From NCBI RefSeq assembly GCF_017301335.1, contig NZ_CP071247.1, forward strand, positions 682,001 through 746,000: a stretch of 64,000 bases of DNA, in the 5' to 3' direction. Position numbers and translations under genes: made by a program. Below are positions 8,222-17,969 of the stretch, one piece after another. This stretch comes from Marinobacter salinisoli. Lineage in GTDB: Bacteria > Pseudomonadota > Gammaproteobacteria > Pseudomonadales > Oleiphilaceae. Every line of letters begins with the position of its first letter. Position 1 is the first letter of the stretch. The notes beneath the pieces are model-generated. The model made no database searches, was not told where the DNA came from, and worked only from the letters and a program-made list of their open reading frames with translations.

Positions 8222-8250
8222 CTGACGCCCGGCGTCAGAACCGGTATACT
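8222..8250 (+). promoter_or_regulatory. rnb promoter with an embedded palindrome
   Basis: A strong -10 (TATACT, 8245-8250) has a -35-like CTGACG (8222-8227) at 17-bp spacing. A perfect 8-bp inverted repeat with a 1-bp centre (CTGACGCC-c-GGCGTCAG, 8222-8238) covers the -35 and half of the spacer, as a repressor operator would. It lies between piuC (ends 8204) and rnb (starts 8289). Confidence 0.5.
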
Positions 8251-8288
8251 CCGGCGCAACACTCATTTTCTATCAGCCAGGTTTTTTC

Positions 8289-10277
8289 ATGCTCAATGCC
8301 GACGCCCTCAGCCAGTTGCGCCAGCTAAAATCCGATATCAAGGACAACAAGGTTGTTTTCCCAGGCACCGTCAAGGCCACCAATGGACGCTTCGGTTTTG
8401 TCGCACTGGATGAAGGGCGGGATCTTTTCCTGCCCCCCGAAGAAATGCAGAAAGTCCTGCCCGGGGACCGGATCAACGTCACCGAGCATGAGGTGGACAA
8501 GGGGAAAACCCAGGGCGTCGTTGACGAGCTGGTGTCCAGCCGCCTGAGCCGGTTTGTCGGCCGCTACCAGATCAAGGGCAAGGGCCACTTTGTGGTGCCG
8601 GAGACGCCAGGCATCAATCGCTGGATTTTCATTCCGCCCAAGGAACGCAAAGCCGCCCAGCCAGACGACTATATCTACTGCGAGATCCACCGCCATCCGA
8701 TCAAGGACGGCAAAGCCCAGGCCAAGGTTCTGCGGGTGATCGGCAAGGCCGGTGAACCGGGCATTGAGCGATCCATGACCCTGGCCACCTTTGATCTGGC
8801 CGACACGTTCCCGGATTCCGTGGCACAGCACGCCGAGCAACTCACCGAGCAGGCCATCGAAGAGCGGCTTGCCGGGCGGACCGATCTGACCGACCGCCCC
8901 TACGTCACCATCGACAGCCCGGGCACCCAGGACATGGACGATGCCCTGCTGGCGGAACCCAATGCCACGGGCTGGACCGTGTCCATCGCCATCGCCGACC
9001 CGACCGCAATGATCGAACCGGGCAGCGCCACCGAGCAGGAAGCCTTGAAACGGGCCACCGCGATTTATTTCCCGGGCGAGCCACTGCCGATGCTCCCGGA
9101 CAGCCTCAGCACCCGACTGTGCTCGCTAGTGCCGGGCGAGAAGCGCCTGGCGCTGGTGTGCGACCTGCAGGTCAACAACGACGGCAGCCTGGGAGAGTAC
9201 AGTTTCCACAGTGCGATCATCCGGTCGCAGCGCAAATTGAGTTACGAGCTGGTGGCGAACCTGATTGATGGCCGCGAGGACGACGACATCAACGCCCTGC
9301 CGGACGCCGTTGCCAACAGCCTCGATCAGCTGCACCAGGCGGCCACGGTACTGCGCAAATGGCGCGATGAAAACGCCCTGCTGAGTGCCGACCGTCCGGA
9401 ATTCCGTCTTCGGCTGGATGAAAACAAGCGGATCCGCCAGATTGAACCGGCCCTGCAAACCGAAGCCCACCGCCTGGTGGAAGAGTGCATGGTCGCGGCC
9501 AACCGCTGCGCGGCGGATTTTCTGAGCCAGACGCCCTCAGGCCTGTTCATCCAGCACCCGGGCGTGCGGGACGATCGCCTGGATAACATCCGCGCGCTGT
9601 TGCAGGCGCACGCCCCGAAATTGTCCGAGGTCGACATTGCCAGCCCGGCCGGCTTCCGCCAGCTGATGAGAGACACCGAGGCGCTCGATGCCGAGGTTCC
9701 CGTGAAGGCCATTGTCTCGCGCCAGCTGGCGCGCGCCGAACTGCGCCCGCAGCCGGCACCGCATCAGGGCATGGGGCTCGATGCCTACACCACGTTTACC
9801 TCGCCACTGCGCAAATTCTCCGACTTCTACGTGCACCGTCTGATCAAAGCCGCGCTGTGGGATGCCCCGATCAAGGCACTGTCGGCCGAGCAACTGGAGC
9901 AATTGCAGCAGGCCCAGATTCGTGCCCGTCAGGCCGCCAACAGCCTGGAGGCCTGGTTGAAGAGTGATTTCGCCCGGACACTGGGCGAGGAGCCGATGCC
10001 GGGGACCATCAGCCGCACCGTGCCGGCCGGCTTCTTCGTTCGCCTGGACGCCAACGGGCTGGAAGGCTTTGTCAGCTGCAAAGGCCTGGACGGCAAATAC
10101 GGGTTCGACCCGGTCACCCTGCGCCTGGTGCACAACAAGAACGGCCGGATTTTCCAGCTCGAGCAGGTGGTCAGCGTGCGCTTTGCCGGGGTGGACGAGG
10201 ACAAACGTCAGATCAACTTTTCGCTGGAAAGCGCGGAAGAGATTCAGCCTGCGGCAGGCACCGAACCGGCTGGTTGA
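8289..10277 (+). CDS. rnb: exoribonuclease II family protein
   Basis: A 662-residue 3'-5' exoribonuclease of the RNase II/RNB family that degrades single-stranded RNA in the cytoplasm. N-terminal cold-shock-like domains (NGRFGFVALDEGRDLFLP near residues 33-51) are followed by the RNB catalytic domain; its IDSPGTQDMDDALL segment holds the conserved Asp cluster for Mg2+. A second signature, HQGMGLDAYTTFTSPLRKFSD, and a C-terminal S1-like domain follow. The length matches RNase II (about 640-670) rather than RNase R (about 810). It is monocistronic or leads into the following 68-residue gene. Confidence 0.95.
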   Translation: MLNADALSQLRQLKSDIKDNKVVFPGTVKATNGRFGFVALDEGRDLFLPPEEMQKVLPGDRINVTEHEVDKGKTQGVVDELVSSRLSRFVGRYQIKGKGHFVVPETPGINRWIFIPPKERKAAQPDDYIYCEIHRHPIKDGKAQAKVLRVIGKAGEPGIERSMTLATFDLADTFPDSVAQHAEQLTEQAIEERLAGRTDLTDRPYVTIDSPGTQDMDDALLAEPNATGWTVSIAIADPTAMIEPGSATEQEALKRATAIYFPGEPLPMLPDSLSTRLCSLVPGEKRLALVCDLQVNNDGSLGEYSFHSAIIRSQRKLSYELVANLIDGREDDDINALPDAVANSLDQLHQAATVLRKWRDENALLSADRPEFRLRLDENKRIRQIEPALQTEAHRLVEECMVAANRCAADFLSQTPSGLFIQHPGVRDDRLDNIRALLQAHAPKLSEVDIASPAGFRQLMRDTEALDAEVPVKAIVSRQLARAELRPQPAPHQGMGLDAYTTFTSPLRKFSDFYVHRLIKAALWDAPIKALSAEQLEQLQQAQIRARQAANSLEAWLKSDFARTLGEEPMPGTISRTVPAGFFVRLDANGLEGFVSCKGLDGKYGFDPVTLRLVHNKNGRIFQLEQVVSVRFAGVDEDKRQINFSLESAEEIQPAAGTEPAG

Positions 10278-10342
10278 AAAACCAGCCCGGCAGGCGCATC
10301 GTAATCATAAGACAAGACATATGTGTCTCATGGAGGTGCGCC

Positions 10343-10549
10343 ATGCCCATCACACCGGATGAATTCCTGAAAAAGTACGGCTTCGACAAGGACGAGGAAG
10401 AACGGGACCACAGCTTGCGGCACAACGCCATGGAACACGCCAAGCATCTGCGCCGTCCCCACGCCGGAACGCCTCATGACTGGGAAGACTGGGAGCGCTT
10501 CAAGGAAGAGCACCCGGATGAAGTCGACGAAGACGGCAACGAGCGCTGA
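10343..10549 (+). CDS. small acidic hypothetical protein
   Basis: A 68-residue soluble protein rich in His, Asp and Glu (MPITPDEFLKKYGFDKDEEERD). The start has GGAGG 6 nt upstream, which favours it over an upstream ATG. The sequence has no membrane segment or signal peptide and ends in a run of acidic residues. It lies 65 bp downstream of rnb in the same direction. I do not recognise a named family. A strong ribosome-binding site and the coding-like composition support a real gene. Confidence 0.65.
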   Translation: MPITPDEFLKKYGFDKDEEERDHSLRHNAMEHAKHLRRPHAGTPHDWEDWERFKEEHPDEVDEDGNER

Positions 10550-10564
10550 CTCGTTGCCCGCCGC

Positions 10565-11455
10565 TCAGCCGAGCATCCGCTCCAGCCGTTGGTCTTTGGC
10601 CCGCCACTGATCTGCCAGCCATGCCTTCACGTTTCGGCGATGCTCGGCATCGGCCGAGTAATCCCGCCCTTTCAGTTCCGACGGAATCGCCACAGTGCTG
10701 ATTTCCATTTTGATCGATGACACCCGCCCACACAGGAAATCCCAGAACGTCGGTGCACCACCCGGATAGGCGATGGTTACATCCACCAGGGTCTGGATGG
10801 AGTCACCCATGGCATCGAGTACGAACGCCACACCACCAGCTTTCGGTGTCAGCAGATGTTGGTACGGAGACTTCTGTTTATCGTGCTTGGCCTGGGTAAA
10901 ACGGGTGCCCTCGACAAAGTTCATCACGCTCACCGGGGTGTGGCGAAAATGCTCGCAGGCCCGACGGGTGGCCTTGAGGTCCTCGCCCCGTTTTTCCGGA
11001 TGCTTGATCAGGTATTCCCGGCTGTAGCGTTTCATAAACGGGAAATCTAGCCCCCACCAGGCCAGGCCGATCACCGGCACCCAGATCAGTTGCTGCTTCA
11101 GGAAGAATTTCAGGAACGGCGCGCGACGATTGAACACCCGCTGCATGGCCAAAATATCCACCCAGCTCTGGTGGTTGCTGAGCACCAGATACCAGCCCTC
11201 GCGCCTGAGCTGATCGTCGCCGGTGACGTCCCACCGGGTGGCGTGGGTCAGCTTCATCCAGCCGCTGTTGCAGGCGACCCAGGCTTCGGCAATGGCGATG
11301 ATGATCCTGGCACACCAGACCCGAAAGCCTTTGATCGGAACGATCAGTTTCAGCACCGCGGGAATGTAGAGCAGAAGGCACCAGAACAGCGTGTTGATTC
11401 CAAGCAGGGTAGCGTTGAGTACACCGATTACGGGGGCTGGCAAAAAACTGAGCAT
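10565..11455 (-). CDS. PlsC-type acyltransferase (YihG-like)
   Basis: A 296-residue membrane-associated acyltransferase. Two N-terminal hydrophobic helices (about residues 5-40) precede the HX4D catalytic motif in NHQSWVDIL and the FVEGTR substrate motif. The arrangement and length match the YihG/LPLAT subfamily, related to 1-acylglycerol-3-phosphate acyltransferases, so phospholipid acyl-chain transfer or remodelling is likely; the substrate cannot be read from sequence. AGGAA precedes the ATG. It is transcribed towards the small acidic gene and divergently from the PHA-synthase-like hydrolase. Confidence 0.88.
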   Translation of the reverse strand: MLSFLPAPVIGVLNATLLGINTLFWCLLLYIPAVLKLIVPIKGFRVWCARIIIAIAEAWVACNSGWMKLTHATRWDVTGDDQLRREGWYLVLSNHQSWVDILAMQRVFNRRAPFLKFFLKQQLIWVPVIGLAWWGLDFPFMKRYSREYLIKHPEKRGEDLKATRRACEHFRHTPVSVMNFVEGTRFTQAKHDKQKSPYQHLLTPKAGGVAFVLDAMGDSIQTLVDVTIAYPGGAPTFWDFLCGRVSSIKMEISTVAIPSELKGRDYSADAEHRRNVKAWLADQWRAKDQRLERMLG

Positions 11456-11641
11456 GAGATTCCTGTTGTGTTTGTTGTCTCAGAGCGGCAGCAATCATAC
11501 CAATCGGACCATGACTTGGGCAGTGGCCGAAAGTGACTTGCCTGCCTAATAAACTCGACAGTTGTGCCATAGCCGCTTGCAGACCGGCCGGCTTATTGTT
11601 GTCGCCCGTTTTTTTGCTTCATACTCCGGGGCTGAATTGCA

Positions 11642-12805
11642 GTGGACACTGAGATGCCAAACCCGTTTAAGTCTGTTACCGATCGAGCCTCGCAACTCAC
11701 CCGGCACACCGCGCGCTATGCCGGCAACGCGTTCGATCGGCTGTTTCGCCCCGAGCGTCTGGTCCGGGCCGGACGGACGCCGTACCAGCTGATTCACCGT
11801 GACGGTCTGGTGAGCCTGCGCTACTACGCCCCCCTCGATGAGCCGACCATTGAACTGGACGACCTGACCATCCCGGTGTCCCCCCGGATCCATCGGACAC
11901 CCGTGGTGATTATTCCGCCTCTGGCAGTGAACATGCTGATCTACGATCTGCTCCCCCAACGCAGTCTGGTCCGCTTCCTGCGCGCCCGGGGCTTCGAGGT
12001 GTACCTGATTGACTGGGGCGTGCCCACCCGGGAACACAGCCACTACAACATGCACACCTACGTGGCCGAATTTCTGCCGGCGTTCCTGAACAAGGTGCGG
12101 GAGCACAGCGGCGAACAGGAGCTGTCGCTGCACGGCTGGAGCATGGGCGGCATGTTCACCCTGTTCTACTCGGCCCTGAGTGAAGACCAGCACGTTCGCA
12201 ACGCCATCGTAGTGGGTTCGCCGATTGACAGTCACGCCTCCGGCATCCTGGGCGTGCTGAATCAGCGCATGGCCGACATCGCCGACGCCATCCACAAGCG
12301 CACCGGTTTTCGTCTGCACGATGTCCGGCCGCACTGGCTGCACACCCCGGGCTGGGCCAACTCCATCGGGTTCAAGCTGACCAACCCCATGGCCACGGCC
12401 AGAAGTTACTGGGAACTGCTGGTTCGGCTCGGTGATCGCGAGTTCGTATCCGATCACACCAGCACGGCGGCATTCCTGGATCGCATGGTGGCCTATCCCG
12501 GCGGCATCATTCAGGACACGGTGGTTCGGGTGTGGCTCGATAACCAGTTATCCCGGGGCCGGATACGGATTGGCGATGACATGGCCCGGCTGGACAACAT
12601 CAACGCCAATCTGCTGGCCATTGCCGGAGAGGACGACACTCTGGTGACACCGGATGCCGCCGGCAATGTCATGGATCACGTCAGCTCGACAGACAAGACC
12701 TTCCGGGTGGTGCCCGGCGGCCACATGGGCATTCTCGCCGGCAGGCGTGCACCCAGGGCCAGCTGGCTGGCGCTGGCGGACTGGCTGGCTGAACGCTCGG
12801 GCTGA
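11642..12805 (+). CDS. PHA-synthase-like alpha/beta hydrolase
   Basis: A 387-residue cytoplasmic alpha/beta hydrolase with the look of class III poly(3-hydroxyalkanoate) synthases: a YLIDWGVPT motif, the long RTGFRLHDVRPHWLH region, and a C-terminal GGHMGIL. The nucleophile box is HGWSMGG with Ser at about 167, where true synthases carry Cys, so esterase or depolymerase-like chemistry is possible instead of polymerisation. The acid is probably in AGEDDTLV. The start is GTG; an ATG four codons later is an alternative. No phasin or other PHA gene is adjacent. Confidence 0.8.
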   Translation: MDTEMPNPFKSVTDRASQLTRHTARYAGNAFDRLFRPERLVRAGRTPYQLIHRDGLVSLRYYAPLDEPTIELDDLTIPVSPRIHRTPVVIIPPLAVNMLIYDLLPQRSLVRFLRARGFEVYLIDWGVPTREHSHYNMHTYVAEFLPAFLNKVREHSGEQELSLHGWSMGGMFTLFYSALSEDQHVRNAIVVGSPIDSHASGILGVLNQRMADIADAIHKRTGFRLHDVRPHWLHTPGWANSIGFKLTNPMATARSYWELLVRLGDREFVSDHTSTAAFLDRMVAYPGGIIQDTVVRVWLDNQLSRGRIRIGDDMARLDNINANLLAIAGEDDTLVTPDAAGNVMDHVSSTDKTFRVVPGGHMGILAGRRAPRASWLALADWLAERSG

Positions 12806-12816
12806 CCAGCGCTGAT

Positions 12817-13503
12817 TCAGGAACCCGGGCTCGCAAGCGTTTGCAGGGCATCCGGCAATTCGGCCAGCCCGCCAATCACCGCCGAAGGCTGAATGCCCCA
12901 GTCCTCGAACACCCGGCTGGTATCCCGCCGAACCCACACGGCCAACAAGCCGGCCGCACGAGCCCCGATAACATCCCAGGCGTTGCTGGACACCAGGCAC
13001 AGCGGCTCATCCCAGGCCCCGGTGGCGCGGCGGGCATAGGCATACACCGCCGGATCCGGCTTAAAGCTTTTCACATCGTCCACCGACACCAAACCATCAA
13101 ACAGCGGCAACAACTGGTTGTGCCCGAGCACCTTTTCCAGCGCCGGATAGCTGCCGTTGGAAAAGGCAAACATCGGGTAGATCCCTTTCAGGGCCTTGAG
13201 CGTTGGCAGGGCATCGTCGAAGGCGGGCAGGGACAGGTAACTGGCCATCAACTCGTCTTCCCGTTCACCGGACAGCGAGAGCCGGTAACTCGCCATGGCA
13301 AAGCGCAAGGCCTGCCGGGTACAGACACCAAAATCCTCGTAGACCCGCATCAACCCCTTGCGAAACGCAAACTCGACCTGCTTTTCCCGCCACAGCGCAG
13401 CCACGGCCGCAGCCTTGTCGCCGGCGTCCTGCTTGAGAATATCTGCCATACTCAAGGGATCGACGAGGGTTCCGTAGACATCGAAAGCCAGTCGTAAGGT
13501 CAT
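12817..13503 (-). CDS. type II haloacid dehalogenase (HAD superfamily)
   Basis: A 228-residue HAD-superfamily hydrolase. The nucleophile motif FDVYGTLVD places Asp8 as the catalytic residue. A SNGSYP motif II, a Lys in SFKPDP, and a CLVSSNAWDVIGA motif follow in order, with the small helical cap inserted after motif I. This is the pattern of L-2-haloacid dehalogenases (DehII/HdlIVa), which remove halide from 2-haloalkanoic acids; related phosphatases share it. GGAGA precedes the ATG. It converges on the PHA-like hydrolase with an 11-bp gap. Confidence 0.88.
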   Translation of the reverse strand: MTLRLAFDVYGTLVDPLSMADILKQDAGDKAAAVAALWREKQVEFAFRKGLMRVYEDFGVCTRQALRFAMASYRLSLSGEREDELMASYLSLPAFDDALPTLKALKGIYPMFAFSNGSYPALEKVLGHNQLLPLFDGLVSVDDVKSFKPDPAVYAYARRATGAWDEPLCLVSSNAWDVIGARAAGLLAVWVRRDTSRVFEDWGIQPSAVIGGLAELPDALQTLASPGS

Positions 13504-13596
13504 AACACAGTCTCCATCATCCAGTCGTAGCCGGCAGGGCGTATATCCAAGAACCTGATGTCACACACTTAAAACCCTAACACACAGTGCTGCTAC

Positions 13597-14850
13597 ATGG
13601 CCCAGACACACGGCCCCTCAATGTGCTCATCACGCACGCAGAGCATCGGCGCTTTCCTGGTCCTGCTGCTGAGCTTCGCCTGCACCGCTTGTGTCCAGAA
13701 CACGGCGCTCTACACACCCGGCGACGACCGCCTGGACGCCGAGCCCTTCAGCGATTTCACCGACTACCAGCACCGGGTTCGGGCGTACCTGGAATCCAAC
13801 CTGACCCCCGTCGAGGGTTTCCGCCGCAGCCAGCAGCTGGACTGGAATCTGCCCTATACCATGCCACCAGGCGCTCACTGCTCCGACTCGCCCACCACCG
13901 GCATCCTGCTGATCCACGGCCTGAGCGACTCGCCATTTTTGTTCAGGGACCTGGCCCGGGCCCTGAGCGTTCGCTGCATCGGTGTGCGCACGCTGTTGCT
14001 GCAGGGCCACGGCACCCGTCCGGGTGACATGATCCACGCCCGGGCCGAGGTATGGCGGGCACAGGTTCGCCAGCATGTCGCCGCGCTGGCCGAAGAGGTG
14101 GATCACCTGTTTATCGGGGGCTTTTCTCTGGGTGGGGCGCTGGCTACCGAGTATGCGCTCTCAGGCCAGCGGCCCCGGGTCGACGGACTTGTCGCCCTCG
14201 CCCCGGCCTGGCAACTCAATGGTCTGGAAGACTACCTCTGGCTGGCCGGCATTGCCGATTTGTTCGCCGATTTCGTCGAGGAGGAACCGGAGCTGAACCC
14301 GGTGAAATACGAATCGGTGACGCTGAACGCCGGGAGCCAGTTAGCCGATGTCCTCAACCACACCCGCAAGCTGCTGGAGCAACCCGAGGCGCCGCTGCCG
14401 CCACTGTTTCTGGTGGCCACCGAAGCCGATTCGGTGATTGACCTGGCCTATCTGACACAGACCTTCCGACAGCGATTCCGGCACCCGGACAGCCGCATGC
14501 TGGTGTTCCGGGACCTGCGAAAACCCTGGCCAGAGGCCTGGGCCGACCCCCGCATTCAGTCACTGGACAGCTACCTGCCGGAAGAAAACATACTCGAATT
14601 TTCCCACCAGGCGCTGGCCATTGCCCCGGATAACGAACTGTACGGCCGCGGCGCTCCCCTCCAGCGCTGCCTGGAGCCCAACAATGTGCCGCTGACCGAA
14701 TGCCACCGGCTGCCCGCAGGCCAGCTCTGGTTCAGCGCCTGGCACGATGACCCGCGCCCGGTGCCCACCAGTCGCCTCACCTACAACCCCTGGTTTGATG
14801 TGCTGTCCGGCCATATGGCCGCGTTCATCCGGCGCCAGACCCAGCGGTGA
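13597..14850 (+). CDS. exported alpha/beta hydrolase, probable lipoprotein
   Basis: A 417-residue protein with an N-terminal hydrophobic segment ending SFACTACVQN, compatible with a lipobox Cys near residue 36, so it may be anchored to the outer membrane. The hydrolase core has an LLIHGLSDSPF oxyanion-type motif and the nucleophile box GGFSLGG. A later ATG (13621) would also keep the signal segment. Likely a carboxylesterase or lipase; the substrate is unknown. It is separated from the HAD gene by 93 bp and followed 39 bp later by a LysR regulator. Confidence 0.78.
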   Translation: MAQTHGPSMCSSRTQSIGAFLVLLLSFACTACVQNTALYTPGDDRLDAEPFSDFTDYQHRVRAYLESNLTPVEGFRRSQQLDWNLPYTMPPGAHCSDSPTTGILLIHGLSDSPFLFRDLARALSVRCIGVRTLLLQGHGTRPGDMIHARAEVWRAQVRQHVAALAEEVDHLFIGGFSLGGALATEYALSGQRPRVDGLVALAPAWQLNGLEDYLWLAGIADLFADFVEEEPELNPVKYESVTLNAGSQLADVLNHTRKLLEQPEAPLPPLFLVATEADSVIDLAYLTQTFRQRFRHPDSRMLVFRDLRKPWPEAWADPRIQSLDSYLPEENILEFSHQALAIAPDNELYGRGAPLQRCLEPNNVPLTECHRLPAGQLWFSAWHDDPRPVPTSRLTYNPWFDVLSGHMAAFIRRQTQR

Positions 14851-14889
14851 GCGTTTGCGCCGCCTGCGCTCTGGGGTAGACTGCGATTC

Positions 14890-15801
14890 ATGAACCCTGT
14901 TGATACATTGAATCTCGACCTGCGCGCGCTCGGCACCTTCATTGCGGTACTGGATGAAGGCAGTGTCTCCAAAGCCGCCGTGAAGCTCGGCGTCAGCCAG
15001 TCGGCGGTCAGTCACACCCTGGACCGCCTGCGCCAGGCCCTCGGCGACCCGCTGTTTGTGAAGTCCGGCCGCGGCATCACCCCAACCCGTTACGCCCAGC
15101 AGGCGGGGCCGCACATCCGACAGATTCTGGATGATCTGCAGTCGCTGGCGTCCGGGCCTTTGTTCACCCCGAAAACCGCCGAATTCACCTTTACCATCGC
15201 CGCCAACGACTACCAGCGGGATTTGCTGCTGCCGCCGCTGGTGAAGATTCTGCGGCGCGAAGCACCGGGTATCCGGCTGCAGGTGATTCCCTCCGGCATC
15301 CCCAGCGCCGATATGCTGCGCAAGGATGTCTGCGACCTGATCATTTCGCCCCATGCCCCGGAAGCCACCGACATCATGCAGCGCGGCCTGATGGCGGACC
15401 GCATGGTGGTGTTCTATGACCAGAACGTCCGTGCGGCGCCGGACGATCTGGCGCAATACCTGCGGGCCGATCACATCGCCCTGCTGTTTGCCTCCGGCGA
15501 AAAACCGGCCCTGGAGGGCGCCATGTCCGCCCGGGGGCTGAGCCGCCGGAACGTGGTGACCGTCTCCAACTTCTCCGGCCTGCCGGAGTTCCTGCGCGGC
15601 TCCGATTTGCTGGCCACCGCCCCCGAGCGCATGAGTAATCACTTACTGCGGGACTTTGCCTGGGCACCACTGCCGTTCGAATTCAAGCCCTTCACGCTGC
15701 TGATGCTGTGGCACCGGCGCAACCAGAACGATCCGGCCCACCGCTGGCTGAGAAATCAGGTCAACAGCGTGGCCGCCACCATGAACGGCCTGAACCCGTA
15801 A
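14890..15801 (+). CDS. LysR-family transcriptional regulator
   Basis: A 303-residue LysR protein with the winged-helix domain at residues 5-65 (GSVSKAAVKLGVSQSAVSHTLDRLRQALGDPLFVKSGRG) and a two-lobe effector domain. The recognition helix has the usual SQSAVSH core. It runs in the same direction as the MFS pump that starts 122 bp downstream, so the pump is a possible target, but LysR regulators often act on divergent genes and none is adjacent. Family sure; target and ligand unknown. Confidence 0.93.
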   Translation: MNPVDTLNLDLRALGTFIAVLDEGSVSKAAVKLGVSQSAVSHTLDRLRQALGDPLFVKSGRGITPTRYAQQAGPHIRQILDDLQSLASGPLFTPKTAEFTFTIAANDYQRDLLLPPLVKILRREAPGIRLQVIPSGIPSADMLRKDVCDLIISPHAPEATDIMQRGLMADRMVVFYDQNVRAAPDDLAQYLRADHIALLFASGEKPALEGAMSARGLSRRNVVTVSNFSGLPEFLRGSDLLATAPERMSNHLLRDFAWAPLPFEFKPFTLLMLWHRRNQNDPAHRWLRNQVNSVAATMNGLNP

Positions 15802-15922
15802 TCAATCGATTTCATTCATATATGGTATGAGCCCGCCGGTTGTTATCTTCTGTGCAGAGGGCCTCTAGACTCCGTGTCCTGACCACTCATTCCAGTGGAC
15901 CTAAAGGATTACGGAACACACC

Positions 15923-17143
15923 ATGCTCGCACTTACCAGTGTCTGGACAACCATTTTGCTCGCTGCGGCGGTCGCCCTTGGCCCGTTGGCGACGGACATG
16001 TATCTGCCAGCACTGCCGCAAATCGGCAGCGATTTCGGTGCGGGCACGGACCAGGTTCAGTTAACGCTGAGCCTCTACCTGGCCGGGTTTGCGCTCGCCC
16101 AGCTGGTGTGCGGCCCTCTGGCCGACCGCTTCGGCCGCAAGCCGATCATGATTGGCGGGCTGATCCTGTTTGCCCTGGCCAGCATTGGCTGCGCCATGGC
16201 GACCTCCATCGACACGCTGATGCTGTGCCGCTTCCTGCAGGCGCTGGGCGGTTCGGCCGGCCCGGTGCTGGGGCGCGCCACCATCCGCGACATCTATCGC
16301 CCGAGGGAAGCAGCCCGTATTCTGGCCATTGTCGCCAGCATCATGGCGCTGGCCCCGGCCGTGGCCCCTACCCTGGGCGGCGTATTGGTATCCAGCCTCG
16401 GCTGGCACTCCATTTTCCTCGTCCTGGGCGGTTACGGCCTGCTGATGGCCCTGATCGTGGCTTTTGGCATCCCGGAGCCCATGCGCCCGGAATATCGGCA
16501 GCCCCTGCGCCTGTGCACGCTGATGCGCAACTATCGCCGCATTGGCACCGACATCAGCTTCCTGGGTTACACCCTGACCAACGCTCTGGTGTACGCCGGC
16601 CTGTTTGCTTTTCTGTCCGGCTCGTCGTTCGTGCTGATCGAGTTCCTGGGCGTGGCGACCGAACACTTCGGGCTCTACTTCGCCTGCATGGTGGTGGGCT
16701 ATGTGGTAGGTAACCTGGCCGCCGTGCGCCTGGGCCGCAAGCTGATGCCGGACCAGATTCTGCTGCGCGGCCTGGTCTTTGCCGTGGCCGGTGGCGGCCT
16801 GATCGCGGCACTGGCGTTGTCAGGCGTCTATAACGTGTGGGCCGTGATCCTGCCCCAGGCGTTGTTCATGGTGGGCACCGGCATGGTGCTGCCCCAGACC
16901 ATGGCCGGTGCGCTGGCGAATTTCCCGCGCATGGCCGGCTCGGCCTCCGCCCTGTTCGGCTTTGTCCAGATGGCCACTGCCGCCGTGGCGGGCGTGCTGG
17001 TGGGCTACCTGCACGACGGTACATCCGTGGTTATGGCCACCATCATCGCCATCTGCGCCTGCGCGGCTCTGGCCAGCTATCTGCTGCTGGTGCAGCGACA
17101 TCCCGCCCCGGGTTTCGAGCCACAGGGCGCATCCGCCAGCTGA
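15923..17143 (+). CDS. Bcr/CflA-type MFS drug exporter
   Basis: A 406-residue major facilitator with about 12 membrane helices. The early motif [15 protein letters not shown] is typical of the Bcr/CflA (DHA1) drug-resistance group, and the loop signature [11 protein letters not shown] (motif A) is intact. Such pumps export bicyclomycin, chloramphenicol-like drugs or other small molecules by proton antiport. The ATG follows the LysR gene by 122 bp. The substrate is not determined by sequence. Confidence 0.92.
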   Translation: MLALTSVWTTILLAAAVALGPLATDMYLPALPQIGSDFGAGTDQVQLTLSLYLAGFALAQLVCGPLADRFGRKPIMIGGLILFALASIGCAMATSIDTLMLCRFLQALGGSAGPVLGRATIRDIYRPREAARILAIVASIMALAPAVAPTLGGVLVSSLGWHSIFLVLGGYGLLMALIVAFGIPEPMRPEYRQPLRLCTLMRNYRRIGTDISFLGYTLTNALVYAGLFAFLSGSSFVLIEFLGVATEHFGLYFACMVVGYVVGNLAAVRLGRKLMPDQILLRGLVFAVAGGGLIAALALSGVYNVWAVILPQALFMVGTGMVLPQTMAGALANFPRMAGSASALFGFVQMATAAVAGVLVGYLHDGTSVVMATIIAICACAALASYLLLVQRHPAPGFEPQGASAS

Positions 17144-17333
17144 GCAAACCAGCCCCAGCCCGCAGTTCCCCACGGCACTCAACGGGGCGGTCGCCGATGA
17201 CACTGGCCGACTAGATCGCGGCCATGGCGTAGCTTGGCTATACTTCTGCCCAGATAATCCCGGAGACGACAGGATCGCTGACGGCTGTTCAGATCTTGTT
17301 ATTGGTTTTGAGCAAAGGCTGGAGCCCCATTGC

Positions 17334-17831
17334 ATGAGCAAGGTCACACTCGACGGTAACCCCATAGAACTGAGCGGCCACTTCCCGGCCCCGGGTGAAT
17401 ACGCCCCTCCCTTCACCCTCACCAACAGTGCGCTGGAAGAAGTCAAACTTGAGAGCTGGGCGGGCAAGCGCAAGATCCTGAACATCATCCCCAGCATCGA
17501 CACCAGCGTGTGCGCCACCTCCACACGCAAATTCAATGAACAGGCGAGCAACCTCGGTAACACCGTGGTGCTGGTGGTTTCTGCCGACCTGCCCTTTGCC
17601 GCTTCCCGGTATTGCGGGGCGGAGGGCCTGAAGAACGTCGTCACCCTGTCCACGTTCCGGAATTACGGCGTCCAGGAAGATTACGGTGTTGCCATTCAGG
17701 AAGGCCCGCTGGCCGGTCTCTGTAGCCGGGCCGTGGTGGTGCTGGACGAAAACAACCGGGTCCTGCACAGCCAGCTGGTGCCGGAGATCAAGGACGAGCC
17801 GGATTACGACGCCGCTCTGGAAGTGCTCTGA
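17334..17831 (+). CDS. tpx: thiol peroxidase, lipid-hydroperoxide type
   Basis: A 165-residue atypical 2-Cys peroxiredoxin. The peroxidatic Cys is C60 in [10 protein letters not shown] and the resolving Cys C94 in SRYCGAEG, the spacing typical of Tpx. It reduces H2O2 and alkyl hydroperoxides in the cell using thioredoxin. The start follows GGAG (17321-17324); no in-frame alternative fits the family length. A TATACT -10-like sequence lies at 17239-17244, but a convincing -35 was not seen. Confidence 0.96.
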   Translation: MSKVTLDGNPIELSGHFPAPGEYAPPFTLTNSALEEVKLESWAGKRKILNIIPSIDTSVCATSTRKFNEQASNLGNTVVLVVSADLPFAASRYCGAEGLKNVVTLSTFRNYGVQEDYGVAIQEGPLAGLCSRAVVVLDENNRVLHSQLVPEIKDEPDYDAALEVL

Positions 17832-17969
17832 ACCTGACGACTCACGAGAGTTTCCGGTGCCCGGCGCGGGTCGGGTCAGGATAACCCACGACCCCACTCC
17901 GGCAGGCAGGCACCGGCAGACCTGTTAGAATCCCTGCCCCATTTGCCAGCAGAGCCGTAATCCCGAATC

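Noticed and set aside
15895..16713. Alternative-frame open frame over the MFS gene
   Set aside because: The overlapping frame encodes a full twelve-helix Bcr-type pump; this one shows composition typical of frame-shifted GC-rich DNA.
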